Shown here piece by piece: positions 21,839-34,007 of a stretch of DNA of 64,000 nt. Position numbers and translations under genes: made by a program. Source of the stretch: Asterias amurensis (Eukaryota; Echinodermata; Asteroidea; Forcipulatida; Asteriidae); contig NC_092649.1 of the NCBI RefSeq assembly GCF_032118995.1, forward strand, positions 29,340,927 through 29,404,926, read 5' to 3'. The notes under the pieces were generated by a model that worked only from the letters and a program-made list of their open reading frames with translations, was not told where the DNA came from and ran no database searches. Positions within the stretch are counted from its first letter, which is position 1, and the number at the start of each line of letters is the position of its first letter.

Positions 21839-23887
21839 TGTTATTGTCTTTGACAAAACGTCTCTATTACACAAACCAAAAAATAAAGCAATAGGTTGTG
21901 AGTGGTTTTCTTGAACTGTATTGTCTGCAATGTTTTGACACTACCTACGACCACTACCCACAGGAAAATGAAAAGAAACCTCTCAACGATTTTGAATGGT
22001 TTTGAGTAGAATAGTCAGTAAAGAAAAACCTTACAAATACTTTAAAGTAAAAATGTTTGGGAATCGCTTAAAGTTTTTTTTACAGGAAACTGTAATAAGA
22101 AAACACGTGTTATTTCATAAATTCATTTCCTCATATTTTATTTACGAACATTGTAAAGGATTTTCTTCCTTTTTGTTGCAAATCAAAATTTCGTTGACTC
22201 GGGGGGGGGGGCGAGTTAGTTACTCCCAAATTATTTTTATGCAGGCAGTTTTTTTTTGGGGGGGGGGCTGTGCACTAGCTAATAGCAAGAACTTATATTG
22301 ATATGTTTGTTACTGCCCGTGGTTGAGAAGGTATTTTCACTGCAATGGGCAAACGGGCTATTGTTGAGGCTTCTATAGAGTGCAGCATGTTCGCATTTCC
22401 TTGGTTTGCTATACAATGAACCAAGGCATACCAGATCACCATTAACCAACCGGTTAGCTTGGCAACAATACGGATTTGGAATTCTATAGATTGAAGCATA
22501 ACCATGACAATCAAAGCCATCCATTTCAGTGTTATGTAACTCCCAATACGCATACAAAATAGCTGTAGCTGTAATGTACCACTGTTTAAATCATATAGCT
22601 CGGGAAGCAAATTACCTTACAGTGAACTGCTAATTTCAGTAGTCTTTGGAATGCGCCCACAATCTTTTGTCATGGTCCCTAATAACAAGCATCACTTTGT
22701 GTGTTGGCGTTCTGCCCAGCATGAACACAACCAATCATTTAAATTAATGTATACACAGGTCACAAACGATTAGTCTAAACGTATTGATCTCATTTTAAGA
22801 TCGGTACCGGAGAAACATGTGATTGTGGCCAAGATAACTCTTTTCATCTTTTGTCTTAACACCTATTAAAGATAACTCTTAGTGACCACTTCTATGGTGT
22901 ACAAAATATACACATTGATTTAGGTTTAAAAAGTAGCCACACACAAAACTAATAGGTTTAGGGATTACAAAAAGTTTGATGGAGATGCAATATAAGTGTT
23001 TTTTAATAGGTGCAAGGGAAGCTACACAGAGAATGAAATGTTATGGACTACCTGTTGCAATGAGTTTTGTAATACTATCATGCTCCTTTAAAACAGTAGA
23101 GTTAAGAATAAGTGTTGTCCTTGGAGGACCCGGGACATTGTTATTACTTATGTTTACAAGGTATGTTAGAAGTTAAGAGCCACTGAAAAACACTGTCTGC
23201 TTTAACAGATGATTGATAAGTTAAAAAATTGCATCGCATATTTAATAAAGATTGTTGTCCAGTATGTTTTGCAGTGAAGGCCATAGCCAAATTATTGCCA
23301 ATCGCTTGTTAGCCAAACTCCAGACATTGCAAAAGAAAAGACTCATCCACTTTATAAACGACGTATTATTCCATGTATCATGACATTGTCAAAATATTAT
23401 CTTTTCTTGGTAGCCTACAGTAAAGACACAACTATAGAAATAGCAATAAAGGTCAAGGAAAAGAATTTGAAGACCTTATAAATAAATTTCCCAGTCATTT
23501 TACTGATACTAATGCATTTGTACTGGGTCTATTTTTTATCATAATTCTCAGCCAATGTTAGGTCATCCTTTGAGGGAACCTCTTTGAGCTTAAGGGGTCT
23601 AAATAGTTTTAAAGCGAAACAAAACAGCTTTGGGGTGCTGCGTTTCATTAGCCGTGATTAGCTGTGTGTGTGGTATACTGTCCACTATAGGATAACATTC
23701 TATGCTTTTTGTAGGTATGAAAACATTTAAAAGAATTGGAACGAAACTCACTTTGTTTTGTACTGTCTTGATGACGGCAGAATGAATAAAGTCAGCATGT
23801 TGATTCAGACCTTGATGTCTCAGCAGTAAGCATCCAGTGAGCAGCATCCAGCGAGCAGCATGGCCCTGGGGTTTACCACGTTCCTCC

Positions 23888-26800
23888 TCAAAATTGTCTT
23901 TCAGGCGTTTCTTTTAACCTTCAAGTATAAAAGAAAATCAAAAATTACAATATTGATTGATGACCAAACACAGTTCCTTAAAATTTGAGCAAATAAAACA
24001 TAAAAATTCATACAATTTACCATTTTGGGGGTTGAACAAAAAACATTTACTAGGGCATGATTTGAACTAATGGCTCCAGACTAACATGCCATCACTCTAT
24101 AAACTAAGCTAAATACTAGCCCCATGTTGTTGGTGGTCTCCCTATTTTGTCAACATCTTTGTTTAGGATGCCAATGACAATCAGAAGACTGTAGAGTGCT
24201 GTTAAATTATTCCAGAGGTCATGGGTTCAACTCCCACTCCAGTAAATTTGTCTTTGTTCAACACACTTTACAGTGTTATACTCCAAAATTTGTATCAATT
24301 TATTAAGAATGAAGAGATCAGTCCAATGCACCCACTGACTGCCACAAAGACAAGCTTAAAGGATATATGTACACGTTTGGTAGTTGTCAAAGACCAGTGT
24401 TCTCACTTGGTGTTTCCCATCCCATCATAAGCATAAAACAACAAGCCTGTGAAAATTTGGGCTTAATTGGTCATCGAAGATGCAAGAAAATGATGAAAGA
24501 AAAAACACTCTGTGTGTGCTTTCAGATAGGAATAAAAGACTTTCTACACTGTAGCTAGAAGTATTTAATTATTTTAGTGTGAAATTACCTCTTTCTCAAA
24601 AACTACATTACTTCAGAGGGAGTCGATTCCCACAATGTTTTATACTATCAACAGCACTCCAATGCTCGTTACCAAGTCAGTTTTTAAGTTAATGTTTGTT
24701 TTGAGTAATTACCAAATGTGTAACTTCCTTTTAACAAAAAACATGGGTGGGATTGTACGAGGCATGAAAATGTGAACATTCTTTTAGCCTGGAGATGAAG
24801 CTCCCTTAGATATATTTCTTCACAGGTTTATAGACTCTCACATCAAATTTACAGGTGTGATCATTTATAAGCAGAGTCATAGGGAGATTTTAGATGAGAA
24901 TGCAGGAATAATACAACAAAACAAGTACTGGCCTGTAAAAACCCATGATCTAATACTACAAGGGTTTAATTAGGACCAAGCCAATGACACAACTCAACCT
25001 TGCAAGGTTCTCATTAAAAGAAAAAAACATTTCTGCTAATTTAAAACATTCAAAGTCACCATTAGAGCTGGGGAACAAGTCTGGAAGTGAAGCCTCAGAT
25101 AACCTCCACTATCAGGGACAGATTAGCGTTAAATAGCTCCTTGCTTAAGTGTTGAACTTGCACGACAGGTTTCAAGCTCTCCACAGTATGCAAGTTTTAA
25201 ACATGGGCAGGCCAAACATGCGGCCTACCAGCTTAGATTGGGCTGAGAAGCTGAATGTGGCTACAACAACATGTTCGAGTCTCAGGCATGCATAAAATGC
25301 ACCTTTGGCAGACAGCCACATTGACCCATTATATTACCAAAGAGCACTGCCAGAGATCAATGTGTTTGATTTTTCCAGAAGGCAAACCAGTGGGCCCAGA
25401 GAAAAACTTGTTTGTCATAAAATAAAATTATCACACAACTTACTCAGCCCTAATCAGTTTCCTTTCAATTGTAAACTACATATTGTACATGTTGTACAAA
25501 TGAAAGGAGCCTAGTGATTAGGGCTACACATAACTCTTCTCTCATTATAGCCCTAGCATTGAAGGGAATCGAACCAGGGACACAATGGTGTGAGAGAGGC
25601 AAGGGCTTTCACACTAAAGAGTAGTCACCCATAATGAAGAATGGCGGAGCTTTAGACATACCTCAGTCTGACATAGTGTGGACCCACAGTGTTGTCCATT
25701 CCTCCTCTTGATGGCCATGAGGGTCCTCCCCTTCTCCTTCCACTGCATTTTTTCCCTGTAAAGTATTGACCCTTCATAGTCAACTGGTGTCCCAGCTTGT
25801 CTGTGGATTTAGATTATTCATTAAAAATTAGGACAAACACTAAATTGACAATGAACTATCTTACTTAGACTCAAGTTACATCCCGCAATGACAACACAGA
25901 ATAGATAATCTAGCTAGAGCAGGGGATTTAGATAGCCCTGGTACAGTTGTAGGACGTCAGTCCGTGCCACTTCACAGCGGAGGAGTCCAACCTGGGCTAG
26001 GGGTCTAGCTAGAGGTAGTGTATTGATGGGTTTTGTTTTTTAAATCAAAATATTGTTTCTCATTGTCTACATCGTAGGCACTGAAGAATCAGCAACAAAC
26101 TCACATAAAAGGAGCTGAAAAGGGATTTTAAAAACTGCATTATCTAAAGAGATTTGAAGGTAAGGAGTAAGCTATCACCAATCATTAGTTCTGGGTCCAA
26201 TTTCATATCAATAATTCATGTGATAGAGCTGGTTAAATTAAGCAGAAAATGTTGCTGAATTACCTGCTCAGCAGAAACATACACAGGATACCCAGTCACA
26301 AGTTGTATATGTGAGACATGGTAGGAAAAAGTTTCTGTATCACTTGTTCATTCGATATGAAATAATACAGTATCTAATTAACCTCAAAGATATACCTTTT
26401 TGTAAAAATGGGTGAAAAAGTGGTGGCAGGGCACGGAAAATATCCCACATTAGGTTGTTGGTAATTCTGGTGAGCATAATTTTGTTGTGCTCAGCAACTT
26501 TTTGTGCTTTCATGACTTTTAAGCAGCTCTATCAAATTGGGCCCGGCCGGTTGTGCAGTGGCACTGTCACTCTCAGTTGTCTGCCTTTAAAACTAATGAA
26601 GTGTTGCACAGCACTGCCGGGCGAGCATTCATGATTCAGGAAATTGGCCCCATTTGTGTCCAATCCCCCACAATGAGGCTGTCAGAAAATATGTATTTTA
26701 TTTCCATCTTCGAAATGTGGAGGACTTTTGAAGTTAAATTAGTTGCGATAACTAACGTAATTAACCCTCCTCCCTCCACCGCCCACCCACGTGTTTGAAT

Positions 26801-27210
26801 TAAATCTCAACTTTGGTCAGTGTTCTTTATTTCGGTCTTTATTCTGGGCTGTGCTAGGAAGTTTTTGTCCCGTTTCTTCCAAATATTTCCTCAATGGTGT
26901 TTTTAGGTATTATAAATGGATTCAATAGACATCGAGGATGAATTTCATGTTCTTAGAACTTGTGGCATGATTTTCGAAAGTGGTAAAAATGGGGAAAATC
27001 TGGCGACTATTCTGTCAACATGGGTCGAAATTGTACGGTTTGACAAGTTCGGTCGTTTAGTTGTGTGCGCAGAGCTTCACAAGGCCTCCCGGTCTGCTGC
27101 CGGTCGTCGGGAGGGGGGTCTATATGCTATCGCAACTATTTTGAGTAATTCTTTGAGTAAAACTTCAACTTTAAATGACAAGTTTTGTACTTACAGAGTT
27201 CCTCATTCAT
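23888..27210 (-). CDS. Speculative 46-residue basic protein, three exons
   Basis: Three minus-strand exons can be joined in phase: 27195-27210 (ATG plus MNEEL), 25662-25755 and 23888-23918, 141 nt in total. The middle exon has a good acceptor (TACTTTACAG) and a good donor (GTATGT) and reads KKCSGRRRGGPSWPSRGGMD then NTVGPHYVRL. The last exon adds RLKETPERQF and a stop. No family recognised. The short length and tiny first exon make a chance assembly quite possible. An alternative frame of the third block (about 23747-23910) is longer, contains MLLTGCLLLRHQGLNQHADF and ends at a GTGAGT donor. It faintly recalls the C-terminal helix of NAD-isocitrate dehydrogenase subunits, but does not join the middle exon in phase. 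Confidence 0.25.
24356..24734 (-). repeat. TTAA-flanked inverted-repeat element (MITE), diverged family A copy
   Basis: TTAA at both outer edges. In reverse orientation it carries the family A blocks TTTCTCAAAAACTACATTAC and TGTTTTATACTATCAACAGC, and the TTGAGTAATTACCA end. It is more diverged than the other copies. Confidence 0.7.
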
Positions 27211-28178
27211 ACGCCTGAATAGCTCCTTGCCCCACCATGCTCAATATATCGGGATACTTTGGCCAACTCGTAGCTCTCTCTGTGCATAAAGAAAATATCA
27301 ACAGAACAAGTGTAAAATTCACGTGTGCCGCGTGCATAATAAAATGACTGGTCCCCTGTCTATCCGCAAAGGGTAAGGATATAAATACATGCACGTACTT
27401 TTAGAACCAGCGATTTCATTGGATACCATGATTTCATTGGATAAACGCGCAGTGACGTAATAAGCTTTCTTTTTGACAGAAAACTATGCCTTGTCGTCTG
27501 CTACTTTCGGTCGTCTGCATATCTCACCACTATTTTTTGTCTACTTGAATTGCCACACCACACCTGCAACTTATATATCCCGTGAGGAGTTTCTTGCAGT
27601 ACTGGACAGACAGAGGGAGATGATAAATAATTAACATACAAGAAAAATACTGAGACTTATAGTCTCACAGCTTTTCAGCAATGGAAATTATTCATTGACT
27701 CTTGAATGAACTCTAAATCTTCTGCTCAACTTATTATTAATGGATGATTTTAATAAAAGGAGTCAAACTCCCATCCACTGATTTCTATGACCAGTAGTCC
27801 TATTCAGTGCCCCTTGAATTATTCACAATCACTGTGCCTCCACATGAAAACACATAAGTGTAATTTTCCAAACGCCAGAGCATAGCTAGATTGACATAAT
27901 GTCCCCCAACACATCCCCGATAAATAGGACATTTTATTTCAGTGCCTATTAGTATGACATCATCCAAAATACCTCAAGTTGAATCCATGCAGTCACAATA
28001 GGGAAGTTGTTAACTCTATATCAGCCCTATCCCTCCCCTTCCGACTCTCAAAATATTTTCAGGAGCTCCCAGATATTAAAAAAGGTCGACGCTCTGTGTA
28101 ATTTATTAAATTCAATTCAATCAACACTGCCTATTTTTTTTGGTCAACCAACTAGCTCCTCCAACCAGCTATAGATTA

Positions 28179-28368
28179 GTTAACGGTCCCCTTGTATACC
28201 TCCCTCTACGAAAAATAACCAACTAGTTTTGTTAACGGTCCCCTTGTATACCTCCCTCTACGGAAATAACCAACTAGTTTGGTTAACGGTCCCCTTGTAT
28301 ACCTCCCTCTACGGAAATAACAAACTAGTTTTGTTAACGGTCTCCTTGTATACCGCCCTCTACGATAA
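28179..28368. repeat. 51-52 bp tandem repeat, nearly four units
   Basis: Units begin GTTAACGGTCCCCTTGTATA at 28179, 28231, 28282 and 28333 and contain CCTCCCTCTACG and CCAACTAGTTT. Units differ by only a few bases. It lies upstream of the MCT-like gene. Confidence 0.95.
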
Positions 28369-29468
28369 TGCCAAAAGTTTTTAGGATGTACTTGTTGTAC
28401 AGAGCAGCTTTTATTTATGAAACGACAGTTTGCTCAGAGTCATCACTGCTTTGTGGAAAGAGGACAATCATGACAATGTGCTTTTCTGATTTATATAAGG
28501 TAATTTATAATCTTGTTATACGGAATGTAAAACTCTTTAGTGTAAAGTAGACTCTGTGGGAGCGTGCGCGTATACAGCATATCGGCCTTGTGACGCAATA
28601 ATGCACCGGTGTGATGTTGCGCTTGTGGATACAGTCTACGGAGCATTTGTTGTCAACTTTTGTTTTCAAACAATGACTCATGTAATATCAATTCAACCAC
28701 ATGCACTGAGCATTTCTATCAATTGGAGCAAAAACTGCTAGTTGAGAGCTTCTAAAACTTCAAGGCACTTACTTAACTTATGACACATTCAATTCAATAC
28801 AAAAATTACAAGTACAACAAGTTACAAATTTACAATACATTGTTTACGTTTGTTACTACAGATAAATAATGCAAGCGTCAGTCTTTCGACGGATTTCACC
28901 AGGTCTAACTTTCTATCGGGCCCCCGGGGCAACGTCACCGGAAAGCAGGGGCTCAGCCCAGGGCAATATGGCGTGGTTGTAGGGGGTTCATCGCAAGGAG
29001 GACTGGGTGTTGATCAGAGTAGGCAATGGAATGCAACGCAAATAACTTGTCTATGGCTTCCATCAAATCGAGGTAGGGGAACCCTTACTTGTTACTATAG
29101 AAGTAACAATGAGGCATAACAGTTGTTTTTTCAATACAATCTAGTGTGTGATGCTCCAAACATCTTGCGCAAACTGTATCTATCATTCTTCCATTAGATT
29201 ACACTTAGACGAGTAGACTTCTCAAAAGTTCCCTGATAGCTATAGCAGATACAGAACATGTGAAGAGCAAGCTGAAAGTTGCGCACAGCTCGTACACCCA
29301 TGCTATTGTTTCCATTGCCATGATATAGGGAATTATACGCTTTTTTGTTACCCAGTGCTCTTTCAATAGATTCATGATCAAACAAAACATACAACATCGC
29401 TGAGTCAAGTTATTAGCAAACATAATGATAAACGTGTACATTTTTTCTTATTATTCTGAAGTGCAAAC

Positions 29469-32400
29469 ATGGCGTCACTTCCTGCTGACATATCCACGCA
29501 CAACGAAGCACACGGCACAATGGTTGCATCCCCAGACCAAGACGCAGCAGGAGATGCACCCAACACCGCCTCATCACTACTCAGCCTACCGACTAAACCA
29601 CCATGTGGGGACTTCACAAATGAAACAGAACAACCTGATGGCACGCGCAATGCCCAGAACCTGGACCATGGATGGGCGTGGCTGGTCATGGTTTCCGCCC
29701 TTTTTACTCACATCTTAACGTTTGGAATGTCTTATGCAACCGTTGGGACATTCTATGTGGAGTTTCTGACGGAGTTTCAGCAAAGCAATGCAGCCACTTC
29801 CTGGACTGGATCGATCATGCTTGGAATGATGTTATGCTCTGGTAAGGGGGGGGGAGGGGCACTATAGTTCCCGTTAAGACCATTTGTAAACAGTTTGCGC
29901 TCTAATTTAAAACAAAATAAACAATATGCATTGCCCTGGAAGTAAAAAATAAAGACATCGTAAAGAAGTCAAATAGTTTTTAAGTCACTGAATATACCTC
30001 ATAAAAGCTCATACACCCTTACATATTCGTAAAAAGTCAAGATTTTAAATGGGGGCTTAAGGCTGGGGGTGTGGACATCACGTGGGACTACACATTTTTT
30101 TTCTTCTTCTGGGGCACTTTCTAATCAACATATTTTTTGTGTTTTCATGTTTAATAATTTGCAGGTCCAGCAATAAGCCTTTTCATTGATAAATGTGGCG
30201 CATGCACAGTGGCTGTAGCGGGTGGAGCTATCGCATCGGCTGGATTGTTCCTAAGCTCAATGGCAACGAGCATCATCTTCCTCTACTTCTCATTTGGTGT
30301 TGTCACTGGTAGAACTTTTACTTTCTTGCAGTAAACAATCACAGACAATCTTTCCCATGTCCCTTTAAGGCAGGGTATACCTTTGGCAATTACTCCCAAT
30401 AATATAACGACCATAAAAAGTTAATTGGTAGAAAGCTCTCCTGCAACATTTTGAAAACACAAAAAGAATGTGGTTGTTCATAGAGAAAGGGATTCCAAAA
30501 TAACTGTTTCAATCTGAGAACTGCTGCAGATTCTCAGTGATATCTCTAAAGATACCACCTTTTAAATGTTTTACTTTATTTTATATATAATTGTCTTCGG
30601 TTTAACCAATCAAATGGTTATAAGAAGTATAACAAATTAAGTCCAAAGAATGAATAGCTACATACAAGAAAATTGAACAAGTGGTAACACAATAGTTATC
30701 ATCAAAATTGTCTGCCAAGCCAGACCAAGAGTTGATCAACCGCATACATATGATAAAACTCAGGATTTTGGTTTTCTGTGTTTTGTTTTTCTAGGCTTAG
30801 GTCTTGGCATGAGCTATCTCCCATGCATCGTCATGCTAGGAAAGTTCTTCGAGCGTAGACGGGCTTTTGCTGCTGGTATTGCAGCTTCTGGGTCCGGCCT
30901 GGGGACCTTCATCTTTGCTCCATTTGACCAATTCCTACTGGCTACTCTCGGCTGGCGACAGTCCTTCATAGTTCTTGGATGTGTAGAACTGACCTTATGT
31001 CTGTGTGGTGCTACTTACTTAGAGAGCAAGATCCCTGTTCGGAGTGAAGGGTTGGAGGGTCGTGAAGACAACGAGGAGAGACTTAATATAGCGTCTCTGC
31101 CGCAGACGCCATCTTTGGTAGTTATCAGGCAAACTGCTGGAGTCAAGCCGAGTGTGGAGAACCTGAATTCCATCCGCAGTGCCCTTGATGCAATATCAGC
31201 CCGGAATACTCCCGTGGGAAGCTGGAAGCAGAGCATCGGCGTGAAGATGCGGGGAAGTGTTTTCTTGCAATCACCTATAAACTCCCCGCTACCCTCCTCG
31301 CCTATTCCACTTGACGGTTTCTTCGGTCTAGCATCCCCTATAAACATCACAAGAGGGGCATCCTTCAACCAATCTTTGGACGACTCAAGCAGCCAAGTTC
31401 AGCCACCGGTGTCTGGGATAAGCGTGCCGACAATTGAGATCACACATGCATCAACTCCTCCATCATCGAACTTAACTTCAACATACCAAGCTTCAGAAGG
31501 GTTAGGGGAACTAACATTTGGCAGCTGGCAGCAGAGTGTTAACGCTAGAGCAGTACTCAGCAATTTCTTACAGTCTCCGGCTCTTTCACCGATTCCTGAT
31601 TCCCCTTTGACTTTAGACAACATCTCAAGGTTATCTGTTCCATCCAATCAGGACTTATCGCTGGACCGGTCGACACCGGAATCTTACAACAATATTACAT
31701 CAACGACACTCGATCCAGTTCTAGAAGAATCAAGACTGTATCCTCGACTTGACGACATCGTACAACAAAGATGTCCGACTTCAGTCGCAGGTGATGATGA
31801 CAGTGTAAAGTATGATCTCGACGGGGAAGGTCAGAAATCTGAGGAGTACCCCCGCAGAAAGCGTGACAGTCCGCTAGTAACCATCTATAGGTTGTTTCAC
31901 AACAGGTTCTTTGTACTGTTCAGCATCTCAGGATTCGTCTTGTGCATTGGATACCAGCTGCCGTACATGTACTTCAAGGCCTTTGCTCTTTCCCTGGGTA
32001 TAGATGAAGACAGTTGGGCATTCATCATGGCCTGTATGGGGATCACAGATATGCTTGGGAGACTCATTGTGGGTTTCATCTTCGACCGTGCAATGTGCGT
32101 CTCCCATCGGTTGGTTGGCTACACGTTATCACTCTTCTTATCTGGAGCACTTCTACTCCTAATGTCGACTGCTTCAACGTATCCAACCTTAGCAATGGCA
32201 GCAACGAGCTACACGCTGATTGCTGGGTCCACTGATCCCCTTGTGCCGGCACTTCTGGTTGAGTATGTTGGACTGGACTCGTTGTGCTACTCTTTCGGCT
32301 TTCTGATTGAGATGCAAGGGATTGGATTCCTCCTGGGTCCGCCTCTTGCGGGTAAGTGTCTATTGTTTACTCACAATCCCAGTCTCAGAATTTTCGACTT

Positions 32401-32926
32401 AATACAGAAAACGCAATAAAGTATTCAGTATCAAACAGAATTTCCACGAAGAAGGTAACATAGGGCAACAAGAGATATTTCTCAAGATGATTGATGCCGC
32501 GAAATAATTGTATGACAACAGAACAATTATTGCCCATTCATTTCAAAAGCTTTTGAAGTTATTAGTTTGTGGTGTTTTCCTTTAATAAATCTGTCTGGAC
32601 GAAAACAGCTTCACGAGATGAATGTACGCTTACAGCAATGTCCCAATACTCTGGACTCAACTCTGTCCAGAGTCTAGGCACTATAAATTTGCCTAGTTCT
32701 GTGCCATTTACTTCACGGAAGGTACTTATGGAATTGTTTTTCTTTTCTGACAGGTATTGTGTATGCGTACATCGGGGATTACTCAGCAGTCTTCATTGTT
32801 GGTGCCCTCGCTTTCATAGTCAGCGGAGTTATCATTCTACTAGAACCATTTTGTGCACAATGCCAGAAATGGACCCGGAGTTCAACATCACGTTCTGAAA
32901 TAATCAGTGCCAATACAACAGCATAA
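29469..32926 (+). CDS. Monocarboxylate-transporter-like protein (SLC16 / MFS)
   Basis: Expected to be a plasma-membrane twelve-helix MFS transporter for a monocarboxylate or related metabolite. Coding exons are 29469-29841, 30165-30308, 30795-32351 and 32754-32926; all junctions are phase 1 and close to 748 residues. Two family signatures are present: DHGWAWLVMV at residues 66-75 (family [DE]G[GS][WF][GA]W, here with His for the first Gly) and KFFERRRAFAAGIAASGSGL at about 189-208. Six N-terminal helices precede a loop of roughly 275 residues (about 250-525), far longer than usual, rich in Ser and Pro with a repeated block. Six helices follow, from RFFVLFSISGFVLCIGYQ onward. The N-terminal 60 residues are polar, with an NET glycosylation-like motif that should be cytosolic. 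Substrate and paralogue cannot be told from sequence. Confidence 0.9.
30365..30565. repeat. Short TTAA-type inverted-repeat element (MITE)
   Basis: Left end TTAAGGCAGGGTATACCTTT, right end GATACCACCTTTTAA, about 200 bp, in MCT-like intron 2. It resembles the 37357-37706 element at its ends (AGG.A..GTATATC.TT). Confidence 0.6.
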
Positions 32927-33033
32927 GGCCGATCCTTACAGGCACTCACTTGACACTGGGTATTCTACAATGTAGGCCTATGACATTTTTACATTCAACT
33001 GCATTATCAACTTTACTTCCGTTGAGTTATCTC

Positions 33034-33415
33034 TTAAAGGCAGTGGACACTATTGGTAATTACTCAAAATAGTTATTAGCATAAAACCTTAATTGGTAAC
33101 TAGTAACGGGGAGAGGTTGATAGTATAAAACCTTGTGAGAAACGGCTCCCTCTGAAGTGATGTAGTTTTCGAGAAAGAAGTAATTTTCCACGAATTTGAT
33201 TTCAAGACCTCAAGTTTAGACCTTGAGGTCTCGAAATCAAGCATCTGAAAGTACACAACTTCGTGTGACAAGGGTGTTTTTTTCTTTCATAGTTATCTCG
33301 CAACTCTGACGACCAATCAAAATTGTCACAGGTTTGTTATTTTATGTACATGTTGAGATACACCAAGTGAGAAGACTGGATTTTGACAATTACCAATAGT
33401 GTCCACTGCCTTTAA
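33034..33415. repeat. TTAA-flanked inverted-repeat element (MITE), family A, best copy
   Basis: Starts TTAAAGGCAGTGGACACTAT and ends ATAGTGTCCACTGCCTTTAA, a perfect 20-base inverted repeat that continues as TGGTAATT / AATTACCA. TTAA lies at both edges. It is 382 bp with no coding capacity. It is the cleanest copy and can serve as the family reference. Confidence 0.9.
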
Positions 33416-34001
33416 GCTAGTTTTGTACATTTTAAAGAAACTTCCTTACAGAGCAACTTCTTTAGTGGGTCTTAATCTCAACCAAGAAGTTGCTATTTGA
33501 TAACAATATTGGTCTTTTAACCCCAAAGAGGCTTGTTTACATTTCACAGAGCTCTCAAATATACTTAACCGAATAGGGGGCAATGTCTGTAGTAGGTCTA
33601 ATTTATATTGGGTTTTTGTTAGTGGCTAGGGAGAGTGGGTGCACACTCGTTTTATTAAATCTACATGCATTGTATACACACTTTCCTTATTTACATTTCC
33701 AAAAGCCTCATTGACAGAGACATTTCTTTGTTTTACCATTGAGAGTTTTAACTCCCCCACCAATACCACTTCAACAAAAGAAGTACTTGCTTGTGGTCAA
33801 GTTTATGCTTAAACGATAATTATTGAATGCAAGAAAAAAAATGCAAAAAACATATCCAAGTGTATTTTAACAAAATTACGTACATTTATTTCAAATAGAA
33901 AATGAGGAAACTAAATAGTTGTATGATATGAACATTGTGAAATAATGGTACTGTACCAGTGTCCATAAAACTACATAAATGTGAAGAATGAAATGTTTAA
34001 A

Positions 34002-34007
34002 AATAAA
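34002..34007 (+). terminator. Possible poly(A) signal of the MCT-like gene
   Basis: AATAAA about 1.08 kb after the stop. Use of this site would place the family A element inside the 3' UTR. No nearer canonical signal was noticed. Confidence 0.3.

Larger units (their letters stand above)
16901..23060 (+). repeat. Decayed tandem array of a gene tail and 3' flank (about five units)
   Basis: Four landmarks recur in the same order and orientation. Landmark A (GACTCGCTTTTTAAAACTGT, the last codons of the 434-residue gene) lies at 16901, 18770, 20114 and 21758. B (a TTTGACAGATCTCAGTT-like block) lies near 17075, 17745, 18931, 20306 and 21937. C (CCCTTTTCGTT.CAAATTAAAG) lies near 18009, 19214, 20565 and 22155. 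D (GGCATACCAGATCATCATTA) lies near 17519, 18197, 19450, 20769, 21437 and 22426. Units run about 1.2-1.65 kb; some lack A or C, so the array has internal deletions. Copies differ by many substitutions and small indels. Copy A2 keeps the terminal frame in register with a three-base insertion, while A3 and A4 do not. Confidence 0.9.
23061..29468. other. Gene-poor region between the tandem array and the MCT-like gene
   Basis: Contains an inverted-repeat element (24356-24734), a tRNA-like SINE remnant near 24195-24260, a dispersed repeat ending in a TCTATCAAATTGGGCCC-like block (26390-26545), a 51-bp tandem array (28179-28368), and the three candidate exons of a small minus-strand gene (23888-27210). 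The promoter of the MCT-like gene should lie at the right end, perhaps 28550-29460. I see nothing else convincing. Confidence 0.45.

Noticed and set aside
17996-22610. Minus-strand open frames repeated through the tandem array (for example 17996-18445, 19432-19800, 22279-22610) with similar peptides
   Set aside because: The same peptide words appear in different frames relative to the repeat landmarks, and indels between units are not multiples of three. That is what non-coding repeats produce, so I do not call a gene family here.
26916-27218. 100-codon plus frame starting MDSIDIEDEFHVLRTCG
   Set aside because: A tempting start, but no recognisable fold or splice partner, and it overlaps the opposite-strand candidate exon at 27195.
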